Shown here: positions 1 through 8,234 of the stretch, in pieces
How positions within the stretch are numbered: the first letter of the stretch is position 1
Layout: each line of letters starts with the position of its first letter
DNA from: Choanephora cucurbitarum
Lineage: Eukaryota > Mucoromycota > Mucoromycetes > Mucorales > Choanephoraceae
Length of the DNA: 19,033 nucleotides
Assembly: GCA_025331435.1 (NCBI GenBank)
Contig: JAIWNI010000233.1
Span: forward strand, 1-19,033
Reading direction: 5' to 3'
Notes under the pieces: generated by a model
What the model saw: the letters and a program-made list of their open reading frames with translations, nothing else
What the model was told of the DNA's origin: nothing
Database searches by the model: none
Program-made: the position numbers and the translations under genes

Positions 1-424
1 TGAGTCTACTTCTCATAAAATACAAATGAATGATCAAATAATAAATCTTCTCACTAGTTTATCTACTATGAATAAGCATATATAAGAATCTGAATAATGT
101 ATAAAGGAATAATGACTGAATAAATCTATTAAGCAGCGGTAGCTGGGATAATAAAGAATAATCCACATAAGGAAATCATAAATGGCAGATAATGTAACCA
201 AAGGAGAATTAAGGAGAATTAATGTTCCTTTCCCAGGCACAAGCTGTCAATTCTTAAGTAATCATATAATCAGTCATCACAATTGAATTCATGAAAATCA
301 ATTAGTATATAAAGAATAGAAATATCTAACTTTAGAACAGCATCTTTACTTTCAGAATAAAGAAAAGTCTCATCGTATCCTCTTGTCCCTTTTTTCCTAT
401 TCTTTAAACATACAAAACACCACA
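1..424 (+). repeat. 5' LTR of the chromovirus (first 10 bp missing)
   Basis: Positions 1-424 match 5215-5638 base for base. The right copy shows that the full LTR starts TGTGGTGATC and ends CACCACA, so the termini are perfect inverted repeats (TGTGGTG/CACCACA). A TATA-like TATATAAAG lies at 306-314 and an AATAAA at 356-361, placing U3, R and U5 in + orientation. The LTR ends at 424, only nine bases before the gag ATG at 434. Confidence 0.95.
306..314 (+). promoter_or_regulatory. LTR TATA box driving the chromovirus
   Basis: TATATAAAG lies about 110 bp before the LTR end, with AATAAA at 356-361 as the likely polyadenylation signal in the right copy. Transcription should start about 30-65 bases downstream. 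The same site is repeated at 5520-5528 in the right LTR, from where it could read out into flanking DNA. No start-site data are visible in sequence, so this is a motif-based call. Confidence 0.6.
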
Positions 425-433
425 TTTTTTACG

Positions 434-949
434 ATGAATTCTACTCCTAATGATTTGCCCATCGTTGATCCTGCTGCTGCTCCTCATGAAACAAGCCCTA
501 CTACTGCTGGTGATGTGATGGAAGATGTTCAAGACAATTCCTATTTTCCTTTGACCATCAATGAAGAGGAAACCACTACTCATCTCTTGAAAACTGCCAA
601 GGAAAATGTTGACAAACTACGTGTAGACTATAAGGTAGCCTATGGCCATTATCTCTCATGTCAGAAGCATCATCCCAATTCCGGACCCACTCGTATTGCC
701 TATTCCTCTTACAAAGAAGCTGAAGTCCTGTTCAAAGAAGCTGATGATGCATATAAGACCTTTTATGCCATGGAGAACCCTATAAAAATTGACAACAAGA
801 GTCATTTTGTCCCCACAATCCTACCATTTTTACAACTCAAAACTGACACTGAATTACCCAAGAAAAACAAAGAAAGCTTCGACTCTGTCTATGACTTTTG
901 CAACCAGTTCAAGACTGTACTTGAAGCCCATTCCCTTAGCCTTGACTGA
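434..949 (+). CDS. gag: Gag, N-terminal half (chromovirus)
   Basis: Structural Gag protein of the retrotransposon, forming the cytoplasmic virus-like particle. The first ATG after the LTR is at 434; the same frame is open further upstream into the LTR, but only with non-ATG starts. The product has an acidic, Pro/Thr-rich N-terminus, a helical charged middle and the start of the capsid region (YDFCNQF...). It ends in TGA at 947-949 in mid-capsid. The rest of the capsid, starting DHWERLLPMCLNK, continues in the +1 frame. The second Gypsy element in this window has the matching stretch (SYDLD...RRLLPLCL) in one frame, so the protein is clearly interrupted here. A programmed +1 shift or a one-base mutation would both explain it. 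Confidence 0.85.
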   Translation: MNSTPNDLPIVDPAAAPHETSPTTAGDVMEDVQDNSYFPLTINEEETTTHLLKTAKENVDKLRVDYKVAYGHYLSCQKHHPNSGPTRIAYSSYKEAEVLFKEADDAYKTFYAMENPIKIDNKSHFVPTILPFLQLKTDTELPKKNKESFDSVYDFCNQFKTVLEAHSLSLD

Positions 950-3900
950 TCATTGGGAACGTTTGTTACCCATGTGCCTAAACAAAGAAGACAAGTCATG
1001 GTTCGAAGAAAAGTTGAAAAATAAGTGTCTCTCATGGAAAGAAGTTGAAACAAAAATACTTGACCATTTCGACACCCCTTACCGCCAATTTCTCCTAATG
1101 TTCAAGGTTTGGACTCTGAAGCAAGGCCCTAAGGAATCAACTCGTCTATTTGCATCCAAGTTCCAAACCCTTAGAAGACAAGCAGGTATTCAAGACGGTC
1201 TCTCCTTGGTGTTGACTTTCTGGGCTGCTCTCAGGGAATCTGTTCGTAATGTTGCCTCTGTCACTGTATCATCTCAGTATGGTACAAAACTACCTGATAA
1301 AGTTGAAGACATTATTGGTTTGGTGCTGGCCTCAACTAATGACACGGATATGTTCTCTCCTACTTGGAACTCTGACTCTAGTGCATCTAAGTATGCCGGT
1401 GAAAACAACTATGAACGCAACCGTAAGCGTACTGCCCCCACAAAAGTCAATAAGGACTTTAAGTCCAGTAAGACTATGTCAAACTCATCTCCTTCCACCA
1501 AGAAGCCTTGCTTCTATTGTTCTCAACCATGGTATCATGGCCATCGCTGTGAAGAATTTGTTGAAGCAAAGAACAAAAAAACAAAAATCTCAAGAATGGC
1601 TGTCCGCTCTCCCTGTTCTCCTGGTAATGATGTGACTGCATCTGATAAAGAAGAAGATGATGATGAAGACAGTGATATGCTGATGGCTCGGTTAGCCCTT
1701 GACTGTAAGTCTGAAGATAAAGACGTTGTTAAAAAGGATTTTAAGAACATCAGCTCTAATATAACTTTTCCTATACTTGTCAATAACACTATTAGAACAA
1801 TGTCTTTGTTAGACTGTGGTGCTACTTTTTCCTCGGTTGATAAGCAATTTTGCTTATCTAATAACTTACACATTGATTATGTCAAACACATAAATAAAGA
1901 TTTAGTGAATAAGAGTAACATGTATAAATATCTCATTAAGCTTGCTGATAATAATTCATATGTAAAAAGAATCGGTACTTGTATAATCAACATCAGTTGC
2001 AATAATAAAACTATAAAACATAAGTTTGAAGTTATGAATCTTACACAGACTAATGAGTATCATATGAGCATTGGTACAGATTGTATGTCTGCTTTATCTA
2101 TTGGAATTTATGGATTGCCCACCAATTATGATGACCAGAATACATTAAACGAAATACTAGAAGCAGACAAACGTTTTAATAACACTAGTCAACTTCTAGA
2201 AGAACTTAAAGAAGAAAATGAAAAGAAAGAAAATAATCCTGCATGTGATGTTGAAACCTTTCAACAAGTCATGGATTCTATACAACCACTCATTGACCGC
2301 AATCAATCAATTCCTAAAGGATCCTTCTGCACTATACCAGAAAGTGTTGTACATCTTGATACACCTCCAAATGTAACTGCGTATAAGAAACCTTACCCTG
2401 TTCCATTAACTATGATGCAGGTAGTAGATGATCAAGTAAAGGAATGGTTCGATAATGGCATTATAGAAAAAGCTACTGCGAATACAGAGTGGAACACTCC
2501 TCTTACAGTAGTAAAGAAAACTGATGGTAAAGGAGAAATAACTGGCTATAGAGTATGCCATGATCCTCGTCACATTAACGTCTTGTTAAAATCTATTGAT
2601 AGAATGCCTTTACCTGTTATTGGAGAGCTATTTGAAGAACTCCAAGGTGCTAATATATATTCCACTTTAGATTTGAAGTCTGCATTCAATTCTTTGAGAC
2701 TCAATCCTAGTGATGCACACAAATTAAGCTTCACTTGGAGAGGAGTACAATATAAGCCAATAGGTACTGTCTTTGGTATTAAGCATGTGAGCTCTCAGTT
2801 CCAACGAACCATGAGTATTGCTTTGGCTGATATGCCATTTGTGAGATACTTTGTTGATGACATTGTATGTGCCAGTAAAACTATAGAAGAACATAAGGAG
2901 CACTTAAAGCAAGTCATCCAGAGGTTAACCAAAGTGAATCTGAAATTAAATCCAAAAAAGTGTCATTTTTTTCAATCTGAAATTAATCTACTTGGATTTC
3001 ATATTTCACCTAAAGGTATCAGCATGGATCGTAGAAAACTTGCTAATGTTCTTGAATTTCCTGAACCTAAAACTGGAAAAGATATAATGCGTTACTGTGG
3101 ACTTATTAACTACTTTCGTAATCTAATTCCTCATGTTGCTACCATCATGGCTCCGTTAGATGCACTCCGTAATGAAAAGTCATTGGAAAACATTTGGAAT
3201 GCAACCCATCAACGTGCATTTGAAAATCTCAAAAAAGCACTGTTAGGTGACATTGTCTTATCATATCCTGACATGAATGCTCGCTTCTGCATAGCTTGTG
3301 ATGCTTCAAGTACTGGAATTGGTGCAGTGTTATATCAGAAAATTGATGGTAAAACAAAATATATATCCTTTATTGCTAAAGCTTTGTCGAAAAGTGAACG
3401 CAACTATTCGGCTACCAAGAGAGAGCTCTTAGCCTTGGTCTTTTCATTAAAGCGTTTCCACAAATATATTTACGGTTCTACCTTCACTCTATTTACGGAT
3501 CATAAAGCGCTTACCTTCCTACATACACAACGCATAGCCAATCTAATGATGATTGCGTGGATGGATACCATCTTACAGTATGATTTTCGGATCGTTCATT
3601 TGCCTGGTATTTCCAACGTCTTACCAGATGTGTTATCCAGATTATATGAGGACGTCTCGACCGTATCAAATGAACTGGGTGGGGATAAAGCCATCATGAT
3701 AAATCGAGCTGCTAATAAAGAATCATTTCCAGCCATCGATAATAATGAATACTTCATACCTGCAACTAAAAAGGAACGTCATGAACTCCTATTGCATGAG
3801 CACAGTAAAGGTCACTTCGGAGCTGAAGCCCTAATGAACGCACTTAAACGACAAGGCATTTACTGGACTAAGTTGAAAGAAGATGCAATTGAACTGATAA

Positions 3901-5162
3901 AAGCATGTATTCAATGCCAGCGCCATAATATAACCCAGAAGGGATATAATCCTCTAAGACCCGTATTAGCTACTCTTCCTGGTGACAGTTGGGGAATTGA
4001 TTTAGCTGGTCCATTCACTACTTCTACTCGTGGTAACGAATACCTGTTGGTAATGATTGATATAGCGAGTAAGTTTCATTTTCTAAGAGCTATTCCTGAT
4101 AAGTCAGCTGCAACAGTAGCCATAGAAATATTAAACGTAATATGTACCTTTGGTCCCATGCGTAAACTTCAAAGTGATCATGGCACGGAATTTGTAAACT
4201 CGTTGATAGCCACTTTAAAGAAACACGTAGGCTTTGAACACGCCTTAATTTCACAATATCATCCAAGAGGTAATGGTGCAAGTGAAAGAGCTGTGCAGTC
4301 TGCTGTAAAGACAATAAAAAAGCAAATAAACGGTAACGTGGCTGAATGGGATTGTATGGTCGGTCCAACACAATTGTTCTTAAACAGTAAATACAACATA
4401 CGTACAAAAAGTACTCCATTCTCATTAATGTTTGGCAGAAATCCAAATGACTTTGAAAACTTTAGTCAAGAAAAGGATAAGCCAACAAGCGAAAGAATAA
4501 ATGAAGAACTACAAAATAAATTAAAATTCATGACTGAGATAGTATACCCTGCAGTATACGAACAAGTTAAACGTGTCACAAATAAGCAGAAAGAGAAATT
4601 TGATACAAAACATAAAATCATGAATATTCCTATTAATGCAACAGTAATGATATTAGTTACTGATAAACAGAACAAGCTAGATCCTCACTATAAAGGATTT
4701 TACAAGGTCGTCAATAAGACTCTTGGTGGCTCATATGTTCTTAAGAATGAAAAAGGATTCATTGAACCAAGAAATTATCCACCATCTTTATTGAAGGTTG
4801 TATCAGATCAGATCATGCCGAAAGATGAAAAATATTATGAAGTGGAAGCCATCATTGGTCATGAAAAAGATGAACAGAATAATTATCTGTACAGATGTAG
4901 ATGGTTAAACTACGATGAATCAGAAGATAGTTGGGAGCCTGCTGAAAACTTCAGCGATCCTAAATTCATTACAGAGTATTGGAAAAGAATAGGTGAAATT
5001 CCTGAAGGTATTAAGGCCGTTAATAAAGCCAATAGAAAACTATTAAAGGAACTATCAGATCAAAAGACACAATTAAGTCAAAACCCAAGTAAAAGAAAAA
5101 GATCGACACTAAAAAGCACAGATCAACATAACTCTAAAACAAGAAGAATACAAAAGATCTAA
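789..5162 (+). CDS. pol: Gag C-terminus plus Pol polyprotein (PR-RT-RH-IN-chromodomain)
   Basis: The frame opens at 789, but homology to Gag only starts near 945; the first about 52 codons are shadow of the gag N-half. Numbered from 789, domains in order are: capsid (DHWERLL from residue 54), a CCHC-like knuckle C-x2-C-x7-H-x-C (residues 241-254), retropepsin with LLDCGATFS (catalytic Asp at 342, Cys where Thr/Ser is usual), RT with the YFVDD active site (about 687), RNase H with CDASS (about 838) and FTDHKAL, integrase with an H2C2 finger (about 1000-1043) and a DD35E core (D1071, D1130, E1166), and a C-terminal chromodomain (about 1345-1400, YYEVEAII...SWEPAENF). The tail is basic. The polyprotein is full length, with no stop. 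The chromodomain is expected to guide integration to marked chromatin. Confidence 0.95.
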   Translation: MTTRVILSPQSYHFYNSKLTLNYPRKTKKASTLSMTFATSSRLYLKPIPLALTDHWERLLPMCLNKEDKSWFEEKLKNKCLSWKEVETKILDHFDTPYRQFLLMFKVWTLKQGPKESTRLFASKFQTLRRQAGIQDGLSLVLTFWAALRESVRNVASVTVSSQYGTKLPDKVEDIIGLVLASTNDTDMFSPTWNSDSSASKYAGENNYERNRKRTAPTKVNKDFKSSKTMSNSSPSTKKPCFYCSQPWYHGHRCEEFVEAKNKKTKISRMAVRSPCSPGNDVTASDKEEDDDEDSDMLMARLALDCKSEDKDVVKKDFKNISSNITFPILVNNTIRTMSLLDCGATFSSVDKQFCLSNNLHIDYVKHINKDLVNKSNMYKYLIKLADNNSYVKRIGTCIINISCNNKTIKHKFEVMNLTQTNEYHMSIGTDCMSALSIGIYGLPTNYDDQNTLNEILEADKRFNNTSQLLEELKEENEKKENNPACDVETFQQVMDSIQPLIDRNQSIPKGSFCTIPESVVHLDTPPNVTAYKKPYPVPLTMMQVVDDQVKEWFDNGIIEKATANTEWNTPLTVVKKTDGKGEITGYRVCHDPRHINVLLKSIDRMPLPVIGELFEELQGANIYSTLDLKSAFNSLRLNPSDAHKLSFTWRGVQYKPIGTVFGIKHVSSQFQRTMSIALADMPFVRYFVDDIVCASKTIEEHKEHLKQVIQRLTKVNLKLNPKKCHFFQSEINLLGFHISPKGISMDRRKLANVLEFPEPKTGKDIMRYCGLINYFRNLIPHVATIMAPLDALRNEKSLENIWNATHQRAFENLKKALLGDIVLSYPDMNARFCIACDASSTGIGAVLYQKIDGKTKYISFIAKALSKSERNYSATKRELLALVFSLKRFHKYIYGSTFTLFTDHKALTFLHTQRIANLMMIAWMDTILQYDFRIVHLPGISNVLPDVLSRLYEDVSTVSNELGGDKAIMINRAANKESFPAIDNNEYFIPATKKERHELLLHEHSKGHFGAEALMNALKRQGIYWTKLKEDAIELIKACIQCQRHNITQKGYNPLRPVLATLPGDSWGIDLAGPFTTSTRGNEYLLVMIDIASKFHFLRAIPDKSAATVAIEILNVICTFGPMRKLQSDHGTEFVNSLIATLKKHVGFEHALISQYHPRGNGASERAVQSAVKTIKKQINGNVAEWDCMVGPTQLFLNSKYNIRTKSTPFSLMFGRNPNDFENFSQEKDKPTSERINEELQNKLKFMTEIVYPAVYEQVKRVTNKQKEKFDTKHKIMNIPINATVMILVTDKQNKLDPHYKGFYKVVNKTLGGSYVLKNEKGFIEPRNYPPSLLKVVSDQIMPKDEKYYEVEAIIGHEKDEQNNYLYRCRWLNYDESEDSWEPAENFSDPKFITEYWKRIGEIPEGIKAVNKANRKLLKELSDQKTQLSQNPSKRKRSTLKSTDQHNSKTRRIQKI
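935..949 (+). other. Frame-change site inside gag
   Basis: In the gag frame the codons read CTT AGC CTT GAC TGA, and the continuing frame is +1. CTT-AGC-C differs by one base from the Ty1 +1 slippage heptamer CTT-AGG-C. Slippage at GAC-T-GAT over the stop would also restore DDHWERLL. The site is in mid-capsid rather than at a gag/pol border, where programmed shifts normally lie, so a simple one-base indel remains the more likely explanation. Confidence 0.5.
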
Positions 5163-5192
5163 AAATTAAAGTGTCGGTATTTATCAACACCT

Positions 5193-5204
5193 GGGTGGGG
5201 ATAA
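5193..5204 (+). promoter_or_regulatory. Polypurine tract (plus-strand primer)
   Basis: GGGTGGGGATAA directly abuts the right LTR start TGTGGTG. It is purine-rich apart from three T residues, and it has the position expected for the RNase H-resistant primer of plus-strand DNA synthesis. It lies 30 bases after the pol stop codon. Confidence 0.75.
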
Positions 5205-5638
5205 TGTGGTGATCTGAGTCTACTTCTCATAAAATACAAATGAATGATCAAATAATAAATCTTCTCACTAGTTTATCTACTATGAATAAGCATATATAAG
5301 AATCTGAATAATGTATAAAGGAATAATGACTGAATAAATCTATTAAGCAGCGGTAGCTGGGATAATAAAGAATAATCCACATAAGGAAATCATAAATGGC
5401 AGATAATGTAACCAAAGGAGAATTAAGGAGAATTAATGTTCCTTTCCCAGGCACAAGCTGTCAATTCTTAAGTAATCATATAATCAGTCATCACAATTGA
5501 ATTCATGAAAATCAATTAGTATATAAAGAATAGAAATATCTAACTTTAGAACAGCATCTTTACTTTCAGAATAAAGAAAAGTCTCATCGTATCCTCTTGT
5601 CCCTTTTTTCCTATTCTTTAAACATACAAAACACCACA
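5205..5638 (+). repeat. 3' LTR of the chromovirus
   Basis: The complete 434-bp LTR starts TGTGGTG and ends CACCACA. It is identical to the left copy wherever both are visible and carries the same TATA box (5520-5528) and AATAAA. It is followed by GTCAC, the expected 5-bp target duplication. Confidence 0.95.
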
Positions 5639-5705
5639 GTCACCCAGCACTGCTACTCTCTTTCCCACTTTTATCCTTTCGTACCTCTGATTTTCCCATC
5701 GCATT

Positions 5706-5710
5706 CTTAC
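5706..5710. repeat. Target-site duplication CTTAC, left copy
   Basis: CTTAC directly precedes TGTGGTG. The identical pentamer follows the LTR end at 6152-6156. A 5-bp duplication fits Ty3/Gypsy integration and fixes both LTR ends. Confidence 0.9.
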
Positions 5711-6151
5711 TGTGGTGTTTGGCACCTCTGAAGATCAAATCCTCATAAAGAAGATATCCATAGTTGGATATTAAAGATATTCATCATGAATTTACTAATC
5801 CGATCATCAACTGAACTAGTCTAGAATGATTTCATATGTTAATGCTATGGATCATACATGGTTATAGACTAAGTTAGGTGCAAGCAGTAAAGTACTGCTA
5901 GATTATGACATAAAGACATTATGTTATAAAGGTGACACAAGCCTAGTAATACACAATAAGCTCTGTAGTATCTAGATATAGTAAAGTGAATAGACTAAAG
6001 GAAGCCAAAGACGTAATAGCTGTAGTAGATAGCAAATGGTATAAATACTCTCATTCATTTTGTTCAGAATAAAGGCATTCGTAAAACAGTCTCAAACTAC
6101 TCATATACTTGTTACCTGTTACTTTATTTTTTTTAAATCCTAAATATCACA
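5711..6151 (+). repeat. Solo LTR, related to the chromovirus LTR
   Basis: 441 bp beginning TGTGGTGTTT and ending TATCACA, flanked on both sides by CTTAC (5706-5710 and 6152-6156), a clean 5-bp target duplication. It shares with the 434-bp LTR the TGTGGTG terminus, a TATA box in the last quarter (TATAAATA, 6040-6047) and TTCAGAATAAAG just downstream. It is therefore a related but diverged family member in + orientation. No internal retroelement sequence remains, as expected after LTR-LTR recombination. Confidence 0.9.
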
Positions 6152-6156
6152 CTTAC
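6152..6156. repeat. Target-site duplication CTTAC, right copy
   Basis: Partner of the pentamer at 5706-5710. Collapsing the two copies restores one continuous minus-strand reading frame across the old insertion point. Confidence 0.9.
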
Positions 6157-6221
6157 CACCCCCACCAGACGAGGGACCAGGCATATCAACAGATTCACGG
6201 GATGTATCGCTTGCCATGTGA

Positions 6222-6233
6222 GCTTCTCCACCA
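6222..6233 (-). promoter_or_regulatory. tRNA-type primer binding site of the older element
   Basis: On the minus strand, TGGTGGAGAAGC follows an LTR-like end (ACTACA) after one base. TGG complements the CCA 3' end of a tRNA. The gag-like ATG follows five bases later. The tRNA species was not determined. Confidence 0.5.
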
Positions 6234-6234
6234 A

Positions 6235-6460
6235 TGTAGTATTTAGATATTGAAAGACCGATCTTAAAGTAGAAAGATTATAAGAAGAGAGAAGAGAACT
6301 AGACAATTGGACAATGATAGATTTATTTGATATTCATACGGCTATTTATACTAAAATGTGGTACAACAATGATAGTTGTCATGACCAACTTGTAAACTTA
6401 TATTATCAACCTTCATCACTCCTAGAGAGATTTCATCTAAATATGGTAATAAAGTGTACA
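6235..6460 (-). repeat. Probable 5' LTR of the older minus-strand element
   Basis: Read on the minus strand, the segment contains a TATA box (AGTATAAATAGC near 6345), a pyrimidine-rich leader (TTCTCTTCTCTCTTC) and ends ATACTACA next to the primer site. The far end is uncertain; TGTACAC at 6460 would give TGTA/TACA terminal repeats and a 226-bp LTR. The 3' partner is not in the window, so the boundary cannot be confirmed. Confidence 0.4.
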
Positions 6461-6516
6461 AAAATCTGAATAATGAATAGCAATTGGATGTAAAAAAAAC
6501 TTTGTGTAATTCAAGT

Positions 6517-7194
6517 TTAGACGGCGATTTGAGACAAAAGGAGCTTCAAAATACCAAAATAATGGTTTTTATTGGTTGTAATGGGTAATTTGGGTTTCAA
6601 ATGACTTAACAAAAAAATTGAGAAGGATTAAAAAAAGTTATGCTGATATTACAAAATTATCAGCCAAAGAGAAGCAAAAATGGAGCTATTAACAACTCTA
6701 GTGTTGTCAATAAAGGAGCTAGTATCGAGTACATGTATGGTATGATCTATATCGCATACAACTGCTTGACCAGGGCTGAAAGCATCTAATTGAGAGAAAA
6801 AATGGGTGTAATCCAATTCAGACAATAAAAAATCCTAAGACTATTAAAATCTTAAGACAATAAATTTTTTTAAAAAATTACCTCTTCTTTTCTTAATTTT
6901 TTTGTTACAATATCTTTGACACTATAATCTTTCAACTTGACACACTCATAGCAGGTTAACCTCCTCTGTATAATAAATATAAGCTTCATGTCGCTTTGCT
7001 GCAATAAGGAACAGATCTCTAACTTTGCTCGTTCAAGCTTGCTCTAGTAATGTCAATGTCAAGATGTGTTGGTAAGTTTGATTTTTACTTCAAAAGTATA
7101 TCGATCACTAACGCAACTTTATTACATAGACTGACATGTGTGCTATCTCGCCTATGGTCTTAATGTAAGTAGTATTCTGATTAGAAAAGTTCCA
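6517..7194 (-). CDS. Unrecognised spliced gene, 3' part
   Basis: No long ORF is present, but four minus-strand exons join in one frame across three short introns: exon about 7194-7126, intron 7125-7044, exon 7043-6882, intron 6881-6835, exon 6834-6653, intron 6652-6605, exon 6604-6517 (TAA at 6519-6517). Donors are GTAATA, GTAATT and GTAATA; acceptors are TAG, TAG and AAG; the last two introns are 47 and 48 nt. The joined product, about 165 residues, reads as a normal mixed protein with a CYECVKLKDYSVKDIV stretch, then DFLLSELDYTHFF, then AVVCDIDHTIHVLDTSSF, and a basic C-terminus. I recognise no family. No start codon is secure, because the frame closes upstream of 7194 and at least one 5' exon is missing. 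It may be a host gene remnant or an unassigned transposon gene. Confidence 0.5.
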
Positions 7195-7279
7195 TTATTT
7201 ACACTTTCTTTTAAGTAGATTATTCTGAACTCTGTAATATCTCTGCCACTGTAAAAGTCAATTAACTACCTATAGATAG

Positions 7280-7470
7280 CAGCTCGTCGCCAAGCATCAG
7301 ATGGTTACTACTGGAAAGTAGATACCAGGGTGGAATAGGTTGTCCTAAGATACCAAGTAGGCGGGTTATGGCTACAAAAGCCTGCTGCCTGCCTGCGTAG
7401 TATCTAGGGTCAATTCATCCCACCCTGGTTTATTTTTCAGTGGTAGCCATCCAATGTTTAGTGGCAGCTG
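7280..7470. repeat. Fold-back (MITE-like) hairpin element
   Basis: A 191-bp stretch is nearly self-complementary over its whole length, with its centre near 7375. The arms start CAGCT and end AGCTG. They carry matching blocks GATGG(T/C)TAC(T/C)ACTG and ACCAGGGTGG on the left, with ACCAGGGTGG again on the complement of 7423-7432. Inner blocks such as CTAGATAC / CTAAGATAC also pair. No ORF and no clear target duplication were seen. A fold-back transposon or non-autonomous MITE fits best. Confidence 0.7.
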
Positions 7471-7743
7471 AATTTACTTTAAATTTTAAGCCAATAAAAA
7501 GTCATATTTCTATGTAACCATCCAATTCTAAATGAGGCATCTAATCCCCCCACCACCCCCAGTAAATCTAACCCATATTTGGCTTAATCCAAAAAAGGAA
7601 TCTTATGAGCTTCCGACGTTACACAGCTGAATTCGAAAAACTTCGCTAGCAGTGATGGTGGATTTGGTGGCTTGTGCTAGGTGTTACATTCAATTTAAGC
7701 TGATGGTGACAGTTCATTAGGACACCTTATCTTTTTAATATTA

Positions 7744-7863
7744 ACGAGCATATTACAAACCGCACCTCCATTACGGTAATAAAATTTGCACCTCCGCTAC
7801 GCTCTGGTTAATTTTATTGACCTCCAATATGGTGCAGTACCCTGCGCTTTGTAAGATGCTCGT
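7744..7863. repeat. Second fold-back element with CCTCCGCTACGG-type units
   Basis: ACGAGCAT(A/C)TTACAAA(C/G)CGC at 7744-7763 is repeated inverted at 7844-7863. The inner arms pair further (GCACC...AATAAAATT against the complement of 7809-7834). Inside and just beyond (to about 7995) are repeated units of the type (C/G)ACCT(C/T)C(G/A)(C/T)TA(C/T)GG followed by TAAAAT. Non-coding; a small non-autonomous element or its remnant. Confidence 0.6.
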
Positions 7864-8234
7864 GCTGCCGCAGGTCAACTAATTCGATGAGAAGTTCAAT
7901 GTGGGGGCCCAACCCATATTTTTTAAGACCTTCGCTATGGTATAAAATAGCCCCTTCGCTGCACTTCGTGTATTTTAAACCGTCGTTTCGGCAAAAGAAT
8001 TATGTGTTGTTGTATCAGTAGGTTCTCAGCAGTAGCAAAAAAGACAAAGTACGACTAAGACTCAACTTTTATTGTTTTGTCCGGAATAAGTTTAAAATAA
8101 AATCAAATGAAGTTTCTAACTAGTCAAGAATCTATCTCTATTTACACTATTTAATTGATGTTGGAAAGTGACTTGGTTTTTAGTGCACAATGTCTAGCTT
8201 TGTTACACCTTATCTTATCTACCGATGAACAACT
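7864..8234. other. Non-coding stretch with CTTCGCT units
   Basis: No ORF of note. 7920-7995 holds three more units resembling the neighbouring fold-back (CCTTCGCTATGG, CCCTTCGCTGC, CCGTCGTTTCGG) and a short inverted pair GGTATAAAATA / TATTTTAAACC. The rest is AT-rich with nothing I can name. Confidence 0.4.

Larger units (their letters stand above)
1..5638 (+). mobile_element. Ty3/Gypsy chromovirus, near-complete copy
   Basis: This is a full LTR retrotransposon lacking only the first 10 bases of its left LTR, which fall before the window. The order LTR, gag, protease, reverse transcriptase, RNase H, integrase, chromodomain, polypurine tract, LTR is the Ty3/Gypsy (Metaviridae) chromovirus order. 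The two LTRs are identical over all 424 comparable bases, so insertion was recent. The pol frame has no internal stop over about 1400 codons; the only visible defect is a frame change inside gag near 935-949. The right flank begins GTCAC, which predicts a 5-bp target duplication just left of the window. The element landed in the gag start region of an older minus-strand retroelement. It may still be mobile if the gag frame change is programmed or a sequencing error. Confidence 0.95.
5639..6217 (-). pseudogene. Start of an older retroelement gag, split by a solo LTR
   Basis: Read on the minus strand, an ATG at 6217-6215 opens a Ser/Gly/Pro-rich frame (MASDTSRESVDMPGPSS...). It runs into the solo LTR at 6151 and, with one CTTAC copy removed, continues in frame from 5705 as a Lys/Ser-rich stretch (KSEVRKDKSGKESSS) to a TGA next to the chromovirus insertion. 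The 17-nt leader and TGG-type primer site just upstream (6218-6234) make a gag N-terminus the best reading. Such low-complexity N-termini are common in Gag and I cannot place the family. The rest of the gene lies left of the window, beyond the chromovirus. Confidence 0.55.

Noticed and set aside
34..240. 68-codon minus ORF, repeated at 5248-5454
   Set aside because: It lies wholly inside both LTRs and is duplicated only because the LTRs are. It has no domain or promoter support.
1249..1873. Overlapping ORFs in other frames across gag (+ and -)
   Set aside because: Shadows of the intact gag-pol frame, with no sign of coding.
4090..4675. Minus ORFs opposite the integrase
   Set aside because: Antisense shadows of the strongly conserved DD35E integrase.
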